Source of the DNA: Burkholderiaceae bacterium | GTDB lineage: Bacteria; Pseudomonadota; Gammaproteobacteria; Burkholderiales; Burkholderiaceae_C | Assembly (NCBI GenBank): GCA_019751915.1 | Contig: JAIEMS010000006.1 | Location: 62,001-126,000 of the forward strand | DNA length: 64,000 nucleotides | Direction: 5' to 3' | Shown: positions 8,862 to 17,843 of the stretch, one piece after another | Numbering within the stretch: position 1 is the first letter of the stretch | How the letters are laid out: each line of letters opens with the position of its first letter | Notes under the pieces: generated by a model | What the model was told of the DNA's origin: nothing | Databases searched by the model: none | Seen by the model: only the letters and a program-made list of their open reading frames with translations | Made by a program: the position numbers and the translations under genes

Positions 8862-10640
8862 TTAAAGTTCTTCCGAACCAAGCAGCATTTCAGTGATGCC
8901 CTTGCCCGCGCGCACCATCGGGAACACGTTCTCGGTCGGGTCGGTACGGAAGTCCATGAACACCGTGCGATCCTTAAGCTTGCGGGCCTCGCGCAGTGCA
9001 GGCTCGACATCCTTGGGGTGCTCAATCAGCATACCGACATGGCCGTAGGCCTCGGCCAGCTTGACGAAATTGGGCAGCGCATCCATGTAACTGTGGCTGT
9101 AGCGGCCCGAGTACTCGATTTCTTGCCACTGGCGCACCATGCCAAGGTAGCGGTTGTTCAGGGCGCAAATCTTGATCGGCGTGTTGTATTGCAAGCAGGT
9201 CGAGAGTTCTTGAATATTCATCTGCACCGAGCCTTCGCCGGTGATGGTGAACACTTCAGATTCGGGCTTGGCCAGCTTGATGCCCATAGCGTAGGGAATG
9301 CCCACGCCCATCGTGCCCAGACCACCCGAATTGATCCAGCGGCGTGGCTCGTCAAAACGGTAATACTGGGCGGCCCACATTTGGTGCTGACCGACATCGG
9401 ACGTGATGTAAGCGTCGGCATCTTTGGTCATGTTCCAGAGGGTTTCGACCACGTACTGGGGCTTGATGACTTCGCTGCTGCCCATGTCGTACTTCAGGCA
9501 ATCGCGCCGACGCCATTCTTCAATGGTTTCCCACCACGCTGCCAGAGCGCCCGCATCGGCGCGGGTCGTGGACTCGCGGATCATGGCGATCAACTCGGTC
9601 AGCACGTCTTTGACATCGCCCACAATCGGGATGTCGACCCTGACGCGCTTGGAGATCGAGGACGGATCAATGTCGATATGGATGATCTTGCGATCATTTT
9701 GGGCAAAGTGCTTGGGGTTGCCAATGACCCGGTCGTCAAAACGCGCGCCCACCGCCAGCAAAACATCGCAGCTTTGCATGGCATTGTTGGCTTCGATGGT
9801 GCCGTGCATGCCCAGCATGCCGAGGTATTTGCGGTCAGAAGCGGGGTAAGCGCCCAAGCCCATCAAGGTGTGCGTGACGGGGTAGCCGAGCATATCGACC
9901 AAGGTACGCAACTCGTTGGTGGCGTTGCCCAGCAGCACACCGCCGCCGGTGTAGATGTAGGGGCGCTTGGCCGTCAGCAGCAGTTGCAGGGCTTTGCGGA
10001 TTTGTCCGCTGTGGCCTTTGCGCACGGGGTTGTACGAGCGCATTTCGACGGTTTTGGGGTAGCCGCTGTAAGCCGTCTTATTGAAAGACACATCTTTAGG
10101 GATATCGACCACCACCGGGCCGGGGCGACCACTGCGGGCAATGTGGAAGGCCTTTTTCATCGTCAATGCCAAGTCGCGGACATCTTTAACGAGAAAATTG
10201 TGCTTGACGATTGGGCGTGTGATACCCACGGTATCGCACTCTTGGAAGGCATCCAAGCCGATGGCCGCCGTGGGCACTTGACCCGAGACGATCACCATTG
10301 GAATGCTGTCCATGTAGGCGGTCGCGATACCGGTGACGGCATTGGTCAGGCCGGGGCCAGACGTGACCAGCGCCACACCGACCTCGCCGGTGGCGCGGGC
10401 GTAGCCGTCGGCTGCATGGACGGCGGCCTGTTCATGGCGCACCAGAACGTGCTGGATGGTGTCTTGTTTGTACAAGGCATCGTAAATGTAAAGAACCGCG
10501 CCACCGGGGTAACCCCAGATGAACTGCGTGCCTTCGGCCTGCAAGGCCTTGACGAGAATTTCCGCACCCATCAATTCTTGGGTGTCGGTGGTAATTTGGG
10601 TAGCTGCTGCGGACGAAATCTCGGCCTTGGTGATTTCCAT
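8862..10640 (-). CDS. ilvI: Acetolactate synthase large (catalytic) subunit
   Basis: ThDP-dependent acetohydroxyacid synthase, first step of Ile/Val synthesis. N-terminal PYR domain with the catalytic Glu (LVRHEQAAVHAADGYARATG), a central FAD-binding domain, and a C-terminal ThDP domain with the metal motif written GEGS rather than GDGS (FTITGEGSVQMNIQELST). The frame continues to 11039, but the ATG at 10640 starts a normal 592-residue protein (MEITKAEISS...). The gene opens the minus-strand ilvIHC operon and is divergent from the sigma-factor gene, with the promoters of both in 10641-10920. Confidence 0.96.
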   Translation of the reverse strand: MEITKAEISSAAATQITTDTQELMGAEILVKALQAEGTQFIWGYPGGAVLYIYDALYKQDTIQHVLVRHEQAAVHAADGYARATGEVGVALVTSGPGLTNAVTGIATAYMDSIPMVIVSGQVPTAAIGLDAFQECDTVGITRPIVKHNFLVKDVRDLALTMKKAFHIARSGRPGPVVVDIPKDVSFNKTAYSGYPKTVEMRSYNPVRKGHSGQIRKALQLLLTAKRPYIYTGGGVLLGNATNELRTLVDMLGYPVTHTLMGLGAYPASDRKYLGMLGMHGTIEANNAMQSCDVLLAVGARFDDRVIGNPKHFAQNDRKIIHIDIDPSSISKRVRVDIPIVGDVKDVLTELIAMIRESTTRADAGALAAWWETIEEWRRRDCLKYDMGSSEVIKPQYVVETLWNMTKDADAYITSDVGQHQMWAAQYYRFDEPRRWINSGGLGTMGVGIPYAMGIKLAKPESEVFTITGEGSVQMNIQELSTCLQYNTPIKICALNNRYLGMVRQWQEIEYSGRYSHSYMDALPNFVKLAEAYGHVGMLIEHPKDVEPALREARKLKDRTVFMDFRTDPTENVFPMVRAGKGITEMLLGSEEL

Positions 10641-10791
10641 GATGAACCTTTGTGAATTTCTCTGACGAAAAACCTTGGGTGCCCCTTGCGCGAACTCTCG
10701 TGAAGCCGGCTCAGAACTTGAGACCAGGGACATGGGCGAGATGATTGCCGCGCCGGACCGTGACCCGTTTGCTTTTTTGATGTGCGGGGCC

Positions 10792-10856
10792 ATTATCGCA
10801 CTGCACCATTGTCGATTCATTAGAGTGCTTAAAAAAAGCCCTCTGGGTGCGATAAT
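10792..10856. promoter_or_regulatory. Symmetric divergent promoter region (ilvI / sigma factor)
   Basis: A perfect 10-base inverted repeat, ATTATCGCAC at 10792-10801 and GTGCGATAAT at 10847-10856, faces outward with 45 bases between. Each arm contains GATAAT, a good -10 hexamer, one pointing towards ilvI and one towards the sigma-factor gene. They may be matched -10 regions or an operator for one regulator. The -35 elements are not clear. Confidence 0.55.
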
Positions 10857-10920
10857 CGGAGGTTGCCGCACTCCCAGCGCGCCGCAGGGCGCCAGAACGA
10901 CCTTCTCCAGCGATCCCCCT

Positions 10921-11493
10921 TTGGCTACCGAACAAGAACTCTCCGATTTCCTCAAAAGTGTGGAAAAGCGTGCATTCAAGCGCTCGATGTACCACGTTCG
11001 TAACGAGGAAGCGGCTCTGGACATCGTGCAAGACAGCATGATGAAGCTGTCCGAGCACTATGGCGATAAACCGCCCAATGAGTTGCCCATGCTGTTCCAG
11101 CGCATTTTGTCCAACTGCACCCTCGATTGGTTTCGGCGCCAAAAAAGGCACAATGCCTTGTTCTCTCACATGAGCGATTTTGAGTCTGCGGGTGACGAGG
11201 GCGGTGGAGATTTTGACTTGCTAGAGAGCTGGGGCAATACCGATTTGCATGAGCGCGTGCCCAGTGCCGAAGACCTCGCTCAGCGTGGCCAGACCATGCA
11301 CGATATCGAAATAGCCATCCAAGCATTGCCACCACGTCAACGAGAAGCGTTTTTGATGCGTTATTGGGAAGAGATGGATGTGGCTGAAACAGCAGCCGCT
11401 ATGGGTTGCACCGAGGGTAGTGTCAAAACCCACTGCTTTCGCGCCGTCCATGCCCTCAGCAAAGCCCTGGAGGCCAAAGGAATCAAACCATGA
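10921..11493 (+). CDS. ECF-like RNA polymerase sigma factor
   Basis: Sigma-70 family protein with region 2 (NEEAALDIVQDSMMKLSEHY and FQRILSNCTLDWFRRQ) and region 4 (LPPRQREAFLMRYWEEMDVA, then a helix-turn-helix GCTEGSVKTHCFRAVHAL). The frame is open from 10675, but the likely -10 at 10851 lies downstream of the early ATG codons. The only credible start after it is the TTG at 10921 (MATEQELSDFLK), giving 190 residues. The stop overlaps the next gene (ATGA). The following DUF3619 membrane protein is a plausible anti-sigma partner by position. Confidence 0.85.
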   Translation: MATEQELSDFLKSVEKRAFKRSMYHVRNEEAALDIVQDSMMKLSEHYGDKPPNELPMLFQRILSNCTLDWFRRQKRHNALFSHMSDFESAGDEGGGDFDLLESWGNTDLHERVPSAEDLAQRGQTMHDIEIAIQALPPRQREAFLMRYWEEMDVAETAAAMGCTEGSVKTHCFRAVHALSKALEAKGIKP

Positions 11494-11936
11494 ACACTCT
11501 GCAAACGCCTTCCCCCGAATTGGCCCAAGAGCACTTTGCCCGTCGTGTGACGGCACTGCTGACCGAAAGCACTGGCGAATTGCCCCACGATATTTCTGAG
11601 CGACTGCGTGTGGCCCGCATGCAAGCGCTCGCCAAACGCAAAAAAGTCGCGCTGGTACACCAAACAAGCCCTGCCATCGTGCAAGTGGGCAACACTGCAG
11701 CCTTGGGCGGCTGGCGCGGCGAGGGCGGTAATTGGTGGCGTTCGTTGATGGCGGCAATTCCCGCCATGGCGCTGGTGGCGGGTTTGGTCGTCATCAATGT
11801 GGCCCAAGATGAGTACGGCACGGCTGAAGTCGCGGAGGTCGATGCGGCTTTGCTGACCGACGACTTGCCACCATCGGCCTATGCCGATCCGGGTTTTGTT
11901 CAATTCCTCAAAATGGGTGGCACGTCCAACCATTGA
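11490..11936 (+). CDS. DUF3619 family membrane protein, possible anti-sigma partner
   Basis: A 148-residue protein with a cytoplasmic N-terminal part (FARRVTALLTESTGELPHDI, then RLRVARMQALAKRK), one transmembrane helix around residues 85-105 (SLMAAIPAMALVAGLVVINVA), and an acidic C-terminal part that should lie in the periplasm. This layout and the four-base overlap with the sigma-factor gene suggest an anti-sigma role, which is inference only. The family has no established function. Confidence 0.8.
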   Translation: MNTLQTPSPELAQEHFARRVTALLTESTGELPHDISERLRVARMQALAKRKKVALVHQTSPAIVQVGNTAALGGWRGEGGNWWRSLMAAIPAMALVAGLVVINVAQDEYGTAEVAEVDAALLTDDLPPSAYADPGFVQFLKMGGTSNH

Positions 11937-11953
11937 CCGCTAGACCTGCCTGC

Positions 11954-12796
11954 ATGCACGCACCCGAATTGGACACACCGCGCCGTTCTTCGCCAGCGAT
12001 TGGGCTGGCGTTGGTGCTGTTGATCGCACTGGCCTTGGGAGGATGGCAGGCCTTGGTGCAAGTGCGTATAGCCCCTGGCACGGTGCTGCCTGCTGGGACT
12101 TGGGCTGCCCGTCAAGTGGCACACAGCAACGATACACTCCCAGTCGACTCGGTTGCCCCCACAGCTGGCCCTGGCTGGAGTGATTTGACCGCCGCACAAA
12201 AGCAGGCATTGCGTCCATTGTCTGAGCGCTGGCCTTTCCTGAGCGAACTGCAAAAACGCCGTTGGCTGGCGCTGGCACAAAGTTTTCCCTCTCTGCCACC
12301 GGCTGAACAAGGCAAACTGCACGAGCGCATGGCTGAATGGGCCAGCCTCAGTGCCCAGCAACGCAATCAGGCGCGGCTGAACTTTGCCACCGCCAACAAA
12401 CTCGCGCCCGACAACAAACGCGCGCAGTGGGAGGCCTACCAAGCTCTGAGCGAAGAAACAAAGCACCGTTTGGCAGCCGGTGCCGGGCCTCAATCGACAG
12501 GGGCAGCTACCGCACTTCGCCCGGTTCCCACGCGCAAATTGGCCCAAATTCCAGCGGCTACGGCCCTCAATGCCAATCCCTTGAATCCGCCCAAAATTCC
12601 CCCGTTGTCGGCTGGAACCGCCCACCTGCGCCCTGTGGCGCCGGTGCCAGCGCCCGATGCGCGCCCGCTCATGGTCGAGCCTATGGTCGTCGAAACGGCC
12701 CCGGTGTCTGTCCCCATCGCCGAGCCGCAGCCTTTGCCTCCTTTGCCGACCGATCCTGCAGCGCATTCCAGCGCCGATTCTCCTCCCCAGCACTGA
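11954..12796 (+). CDS. DUF3106 domain protein
   Basis: A single N-terminal transmembrane segment (about residues 10-30, IGLALVLLIALALGGWQAL) is followed by a DUF3106 region with the repeated Trp-rich helices typical of the family (LRPLSERWPFLSELQKRRWL and RMAEWASLSAQQRNQAR). The C-terminal 120 residues are Pro/Ala-rich and low in complexity, so probably a periplasmic linker. I take the ATG at 11954 (280 residues); a TTG at 11933 that overlaps the previous stop is an alternative. Function unknown; in the operon with the sigma factor. Confidence 0.78.
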   Translation: MHAPELDTPRRSSPAIGLALVLLIALALGGWQALVQVRIAPGTVLPAGTWAARQVAHSNDTLPVDSVAPTAGPGWSDLTAAQKQALRPLSERWPFLSELQKRRWLALAQSFPSLPPAEQGKLHERMAEWASLSAQQRNQARLNFATANKLAPDNKRAQWEAYQALSEETKHRLAAGAGPQSTGAATALRPVPTRKLAQIPAATALNANPLNPPKIPPLSAGTAHLRPVAPVPAPDARPLMVEPMVVETAPVSVPIAEPQPLPPLPTDPAAHSSADSPPQH

Positions 12797-12803
12797 GTCC
12801 TGC

Positions 12804-13328
12804 ATGCCCGCTGCCCATCCTCCTGCGTTTGCCACGCCAGCGCTGTTACAAACGCCCTCGCTGTCGCGGCGCATGGCCTGTTGGCTGTACGAGGGCTTGC
12901 TCATGTTTGGCGTGGTGTTCATTGCAGGCTACCTTTTTGGTACCTTGAGCCAGACGCGCCATGCCCTTGACAATCGCCATGCGCTACAGGGCTTTTTGTT
13001 TGTGGTGTTTGGTATTTATTTCACTTGGTTTTGGGCCAAGGGCCAAACGCTGGCCATGAAAACGTGGCATATCCGCGCTGTCGATAGCGCTGGGCAGCCT
13101 TTGACCCAGTCTCGGGCACTGGGTCGTTATGTGCTGAGTTGGTTGTGGTTTTTACCCCCTTTATTGGGGGTTGCACCGTTTGCGCTGTCGGGTGGAGAAA
13201 TTGCTGTGATTGTGCTCGGCTGGGTGGCTGTGTGGGCGCTCTTGAGCCGCTTTCATCCGCAGCGCCAGTTTTGGCACGATGCGCTGGCGGGCACCCGGTT
13301 GGTGATTTCTGAGCCAGCACCGCGCTAG
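12804..13328 (+). CDS. RDD family membrane protein
   Basis: A 174-residue inner-membrane protein with the RDD pattern: an N-terminal RRMACWLYEGLLMFGV helix, a second helix around residues 60-80, the WHIRAVDSAGQPLT loop, and a third and fourth helix ending in FWHDALAGTRLV. The ATG at 12804 lies eight bases after the DUF3106 stop. The frame extends upstream inside that gene and should not be used. The transported substrate, if any, is unknown. Confidence 0.85.
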   Translation: MPAAHPPAFATPALLQTPSLSRRMACWLYEGLLMFGVVFIAGYLFGTLSQTRHALDNRHALQGFLFVVFGIYFTWFWAKGQTLAMKTWHIRAVDSAGQPLTQSRALGRYVLSWLWFLPPLLGVAPFALSGGEIAVIVLGWVAVWALLSRFHPQRQFWHDALAGTRLVISEPAPR

Positions 13329-13395
13329 TGGCGGTTTTCTTTTTGCCTGTGTGGCGGCAGGGGCCGCGCCTTTTTGCTTTTTTCTCTTGTCTGCC

Positions 13396-13794
13396 ATGTC
13401 TGCATTGCCTGAAGCGACCAACGCCCAAAAATCCCGCACTGGCCTGAACCGCCTCTTGCATGCCACCCGTTATTCGTTGCATGGGCTGCGCGCAGGTTGG
13501 GCCGAGCCTGCCTTTCGCCAAGAGGCTATCGCAGCCGTGGTGTTGTGGCCGCTGTCGCTCTGGTTGGGTCGCAGTTGGGTCGAGGTGGTGCTGCTGGCAG
13601 GCTCGGTGCTGTTGCTGATGGTGGTTGAATTGCTCAACACGGGCATCGAAGCGGCGATTGATCGCATTGGCCCAGAATGGCATGCGCTGTCCAAACGTGC
13701 CAAAGACATGGGCAGTGCTGCTGTTTTGCTCAGTTTGCTGGGCTGTATAGGCATTTGGGGCAGCGCACTTTTTCAGAGATTTTTTTATGGCTGA
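13396..13794 (+). CDS. dgkA: Diacylglycerol kinase (prokaryotic, DgkA)
   Basis: Small inner-membrane kinase that phosphorylates diacylglycerol to phosphatidate. The signature is intact (VVELLNTGIEAAIDRIGPEW, with the catalytic Glu and the DgkA helix EWHALSKRAKDMGSAAV). Three transmembrane helices are predicted by eye. The ATG at 13396 gives 132 residues. The 3' end overlaps the start of the LOG-family gene by eight bases. Confidence 0.94.
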   Translation: MSALPEATNAQKSRTGLNRLLHATRYSLHGLRAGWAEPAFRQEAIAAVVLWPLSLWLGRSWVEVVLLAGSVLLLMVVELLNTGIEAAIDRIGPEWHALSKRAKDMGSAAVLLSLLGCIGIWGSALFQRFFYG

Positions 13795-14380
13795 ACCGAC
13801 TTTTTCTCTTTGTGTGTATTGCGGTTCGCGCTCGGGCGAGAACCCGCTTTTTGTTCAAGCAGCCCAAGCCGTTGGGCACTGGATTGGGCAAAGCGGGGGG
13901 CAACTGGTGTACGGCGGGGGGCGCAATGGTTTGATGGGCACCGTGGCCGATGCCACCCAAGCCGCAGGGGGGCGGGTGGTGGGGATCATTCCGCAGGCCC
14001 TTGAAGACACCGAACACGCCCGGCATGCCTGCGATGAGCTGCACATCGTGCAAACCATGCACGAGCGCAAGGCGATGATGGCCGAACGCAGCGATGCTTT
14101 TATTGCTCTGCCGGGTGGAATTGGCACCTTTGAAGAGATTTTTGAAGTCTGGACTTGGCGTCAATTGGGCTACCACGACAAGCCGCTGGGTTTGCTCAAT
14201 GTGGCGGGTTATTACGACGGCCTGTTGGCGTTTTTGCAAACCAGCGTTGCCAATGACTTTATGGGCCAGTGGCAAATGGGCTTGCTAGAAATCGGCACCG
14301 ATGCCCCTGCGTTGCTGCGTGCATTGGTGCAGGGGGCGGGCACTCCGGTGGTGCAGGCCCCTTTGCGCACCGTGATTTAA
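13787..14380 (+). CDS. LOG family protein (nucleoside 5'-monophosphate phosphoribohydrolase)
   Basis: A 197-residue Rossmann-like protein of the TIGR00730 family, long mislabelled lysine decarboxylase. It has the PGGIGTFEEIFE motif that defines LOG enzymes, and an upstream GGGRNGLMGTVAD nucleotide-binding loop. Family members release a base from nucleoside monophosphates, as in plant cytokinin activation. The bacterial substrate here is not predictable. Confidence 0.9.
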   Translation: MAEPTFSLCVYCGSRSGENPLFVQAAQAVGHWIGQSGGQLVYGGGRNGLMGTVADATQAAGGRVVGIIPQALEDTEHARHACDELHIVQTMHERKAMMAERSDAFIALPGGIGTFEEIFEVWTWRQLGYHDKPLGLLNVAGYYDGLLAFLQTSVANDFMGQWQMGLLEIGTDAPALLRALVQGAGTPVVQAPLRTVI

Positions 14381-14432
14381 GTCTGCGCCCCCGGCTTTGC
14401 CTGGGGGCGTGGCTTACCGGGCTGTCCGTGCC

Positions 14433-14783
<351 letters not shown>

Positions 14784-14833
14784 CTAGTAACGTGATGGGA
14801 TAGGTGCCACGAACGGGCGTGGCTGACGGGTTT

Positions 14834-16495
14834 TCAGGCCCGAAAACGGTTGGTGATCGGGTAGCGCCAGTCTTTACCAAAACTGCGCGGCGTAACGCGT
14901 GGCCCCAGTGGTGCCTGACGGCGCTTGTATTCATTGACCTGAATCAGGCGCGTGACGCGTTCGACATCAGCGCGGGCAAATCCTGCCGCAATGATGGACG
15001 CTATCGGCTCATCATTTTCCATGTACCGGGTCACGATGGCATCGAGCACCTCATAAGGTGGCAAGCTGTCTTGGTCTTTTTGGTCAGGGCGCAGTTCGGC
15101 GCTGGGGGGGCGGGTAATGATGCGTTCAGGGATCGGGCTGTGCCCGGTGGCATAGGGGTCGTGTGCATTGCGCCAGTTTGCCAGTGCATAGACGGTGGTT
15201 TTGGGGATGTCTTTAATCACCGCAAAGCCGCCCGCCATGTCGCCGTACAGGGTGCAGTAGCCCGTAGCCATTTCGCTTTTATTGCCGGTGGTCAGGACGA
15301 TGGCCCCAAATTTGTTCGATAGCGCCATCAGCAAGGTGCCCCGGATGCGCGCTTGCAGGTTTTCTTCGGTGGTGTCTTCGGGGCGTGCGGCAAAGTCGTG
15401 CGCCAATGCCGCCTTGAAAGCCTCAAATTGCGGTGCAATGGCGATTTCGCTGTGCTGTACGTTCAGGCGCTGGGCCATCTCGCGGGCATCGATGTGGCTG
15501 ATGTCTGCGGTGTAGGGCGAGGGCATCATCACGGTGCGGACTTTACCCGCCCCGAGTGCATCGACGGCAATGGCCAGTACCAGTGCCGAATCAATTCCGC
15601 CCGATAAGCCCAGCAATACGCTGGGGAAACCATTTTTGCCCACATAGTCGCGCACCGCCAACACCAGTGCATTCCACAGGTCTGCCTCGGGTGCGCCGAG
15701 CGGGGTTATTTCCGCTTCTATTTTGATAGCTGTCGAAGTATGCTGCACTTGGGCAAACAGCAGTTTTTCTTCAAAACCAGGCCCCCGGCAGGCCACGGAG
15801 CCGTCTGCGTTCAGGGCAAATGAGCGTCCCTCAAAAACCAATTCGTCTTGCCCTCCGACCAAGTGGGCATAGACCAATGGCAAGCCGGTTTGCTGCACTC
15901 TGGCGCGCATGGTTTGTTCGCGTTCGGCGCTTTTCCCGGTGTGAAAGGGCGATGCGTTAATGACGGCCAACAATTGGGCACCAGCTTGGGCAGCGGCTTG
16001 CGCTGGCTCGGTCAACCAAGCGTCTTCGCAAATCAGCAGCCCTACGCGCAAGCCCGCGACCTCAAACACGCAGGCTTGCTGACCGGGCGCGAAGTGGCGG
16101 CGCTCGTCAAACACGCCGTAGTTGGGCAGTTCGCGTTTGAAATAGGTTTGCTCCACGACCCCGTGGCGCAAGACGCTGGCGGCGTTAAAACACCGGGTAT
16201 GCCCATCGGTGTCCGAGGCGCTGCGTTGTTGCGGATGACCGAGCACAATCACCAAACCGTTCAACCCTGCAGTTTCGCGGGCTACGGTTTTCACGGCATC
16301 ATCGCAGGCAGCCAAGAACGCAGGGCGCAAAAATAAATCTTCAGCCGCATAACCACAGATGGCCAACTCGGGTGTCAGCAACAACTGTGCGCCTGCAGCA
16401 TGGGCTTGGCGAGCGGCGGTGATGATTTTTTGTGCGTTGGCGGGCATATCGCCCACGACAAAATTAAGCTGCGCAGTGCAAATGGAGATCGTCAT
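14834..16495 (-). CDS. nadE: Glutamine-dependent NAD+ synthetase
   Basis: Converts nicotinic acid adenine dinucleotide to NAD+ using glutamine and ATP. An N-terminal nitrilase-type glutaminase domain (about residues 4-250; catalytic Glu in LLTPELAICGY, Lys in YFKRELPNYGVF, Cys in GLLICEDAW) is followed by a synthetase domain (SGGIDSALVLAIAVDALG P-loop). Total 553 residues. A fragment of the dispersed ATAGCTGCT repeat (15716-15746) encodes part of the linker between the two domains. Confidence 0.95.
   Translation of the reverse strand: MTISICTAQLNFVVGDMPANAQKIITAARQAHAAGAQLLLTPELAICGYAAEDLFLRPAFLAACDDAVKTVARETAGLNGLVIVLGHPQQRSASDTDGHTRCFNAASVLRHGVVEQTYFKRELPNYGVFDERRHFAPGQQACVFEVAGLRVGLLICEDAWLTEPAQAAAQAGAQLLAVINASPFHTGKSAEREQTMRARVQQTGLPLVYAHLVGGQDELVFEGRSFALNADGSVACRGPGFEEKLLFAQVQHTSTAIKIEAEITPLGAPEADLWNALVLAVRDYVGKNGFPSVLLGLSGGIDSALVLAIAVDALGAGKVRTVMMPSPYTADISHIDAREMAQRLNVQHSEIAIAPQFEAFKAALAHDFAARPEDTTEENLQARIRGTLLMALSNKFGAIVLTTGNKSEMATGYCTLYGDMAGGFAVIKDIPKTTVYALANWRNAHDPYATGHSPIPERIITRPPSAELRPDQKDQDSLPPYEVLDAIVTRYMENDEPIASIIAAGFARADVERVTRLIQVNEYKRRQAPLGPRVTPRSFGKDWRYPITNRFRA
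15716..15746 (+). repeat. Dispersed repeat fragment inside nadE
   Basis: TTCTATTTTGATAGCTGTCG matches the 5' half of the dispersed repeat (ACTAT, spacer, ATAGCTG). It lies in frame in the inter-domain linker of nadE, encoding residues around STAIKIEAE. The match is short, so this copy is only suggestive. Confidence 0.4.
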
Positions 16496-16551
16496 GGAAT
16501 GGAAAACAGCCGCTGTGGCCGGATGGAATGCTGCCTGCAGCAGGAGTAAGC

Positions 16552-17766
16552 ATGGCTGAAAGTGCGATTATCACCCGCGTGTTCGATTCTCCGCTGGAGA
16601 TGGATGCCAATGCATGGAATGCCCTGCTGTTGCAGCAACCCCGGCCCACTCCTTTTTTGCGCCATGAATATCTGGCTGCGCTGCACACCAGCGCCAGTGC
16701 CGTGCCCGCAACGGGGTGGACACCACGCTTCATCACCCTGTGGCAGAGCGGTACCTTGGTGGCGGCCTGCCCGCTTTACCTCAAGAGCCATTCGCGAGGG
16801 GAGTATGTGTTCGATTGGGCTTGGGCCGATGCCTACCAAGCCCACGGCTTGGCCTATTACCCCAAGGCGGTGGTGGCCGTGCCATTTACGCCGGTACCGG
16901 GCACACGGTGGATGGCAACCAATGCAGCGACCCGCACGGCATTGGTGCAAGCGGTGCTGGGTTGGTGCGAGGCCGCTGGCGTGTCGTCGCTGCACGTGCT
17001 GTTTGCCGATGGTGAAGATGTGGCTGCTTGCGCCGCTGAGGGCTTGATGCTGCGCCATACGGTGCAATTTCATTGGTGCAATGCCAAACCAACGCACAAG
17101 CCAGAGACTTTTGTCGATTTTGAAGATTTTCTGACCAGCTTGTCGCAAGAAAAACGCAAGAAAATTCGCCAAGAGCGCCGCCGCGTCGCCGATGCCGGGG
17201 TGCGCTTTCGCTGGTCATTGGGCAGTGACATCAGCGAGGCCGATTGGGATTTTTTCTACCGCTGCTACGAGCGCACCTACTTGGAGCATGGCAATTTGCC
17301 TTACCTCTCGCGCAGCTTCTTTCACCGGATGCAAAGCGATATGCCCGACCAGTGGTTGCTGTTTGTGGCCGAGCGCGAGGGGCGTTCTATTGCTAGTAGT
17401 TTGATAGCAATAAATTCAGCTGCACCAAGCGCTAGCGGCATAAAAGGGTCAAAAAACTCTGGCGCAGTGGCTTATGGGCGTTATTGGGGGGCCTTGGAGC
17501 GCGTGGACTGTCTGCATTTTGAAGCGTGCTACTACCAGCCCCTCGAATGGTGCATAGCGCACGGCATAGAGCGCTTTGAGGGCGGTGCGCAGGGCGAGCA
17601 CAAAATGGCCCGTGCTTTGTTGCCGGTACAGGCCAGCAGCGCCCACTGGTTGGCCCACCCGGCTTTTGCCGATGCCGTAGAGCGCTATTTGGAGCGTGAA
17701 GGTGCAGGGGTGGCGCAGTACCTGCAACACCTTGAATCGCGCAGCCCCTTTAAAGCCAGCGATTAA
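16552..17766 (+). CDS. GNAT/FemAB-like peptidogalycan acyltransferase family protein (PF04339)
   Basis: A 404-residue protein of the PF04339 family, related to FemAB-type acyltransferases by fold. Recognisable segments are the N-terminal PFLRHEYLAALHTSASAV and the central FLTSLSQEKRKKIRQERRRV. The C-terminal RYWGALERVDCLHFEACYYQ and GEHKMARAL are typical of the family. The ATG at 16552 is preceded by CAGGAG. Residues about 278-303 (IASSLIAINSAAPSASGIKG) are encoded by a copy of the dispersed repeat and look like an in-frame insertion in a conserved strand. The substrate is unknown. Confidence 0.82.
   Translation: MAESAIITRVFDSPLEMDANAWNALLLQQPRPTPFLRHEYLAALHTSASAVPATGWTPRFITLWQSGTLVAACPLYLKSHSRGEYVFDWAWADAYQAHGLAYYPKAVVAVPFTPVPGTRWMATNAATRTALVQAVLGWCEAAGVSSLHVLFADGEDVAACAAEGLMLRHTVQFHWCNAKPTHKPETFVDFEDFLTSLSQEKRKKIRQERRRVADAGVRFRWSLGSDISEADWDFFYRCYERTYLEHGNLPYLSRSFFHRMQSDMPDQWLLFVAEREGRSIASSLIAINSAAPSASGIKGSKNSGAVAYGRYWGALERVDCLHFEACYYQPLEWCIAHGIERFEGGAQGEHKMARALLPVQASSAHWLAHPAFADAVERYLEREGAGVAQYLQHLESRSPFKASD
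17381..17460 (+). repeat. Dispersed repeat inserted in frame in the acyltransferase gene
   Basis: Contains TTCTATTGCTAGTAGTTTGA, then TAGCAATAAATTCAGCTGCA, then AAGCGCTAGCGGC. It is AT-rich compared with the surrounding codons and keeps the reading frame. The AGCTGC and AAGCGCTAG blocks match the intergenic copies, but the order is somewhat rearranged. Confidence 0.5.
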
Positions 17767-17773
17767 AACAAAA

Positions 17774-17799
17774 ATGCCGCCAAGTTCTTTGGGCGGCAT
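17774..17799 (-). terminator. Terminator after ppa (shared convergent region)
   Basis: On the minus strand ATGCCGCC pairs with GGCGGCAT and is followed by TTTTGTTTT, so it should end the ppa transcript. Next to it, at 17809-17827, two GGTACC palindromes flank CTTTACA and form a second small stem. Confidence 0.8.
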
Positions 17800-17843
17800 G
17801 GGGGGAGCCGGTACCCTTTACAGGTACCTTGTTCTGAGAACGC

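Noticed and set aside
9018-10655. 545-codon open frame on the plus strand opposite ilvI
   Set aside because: Antisense shadow of a highly conserved, GC-rich gene; no ribosome-binding site and no family match.
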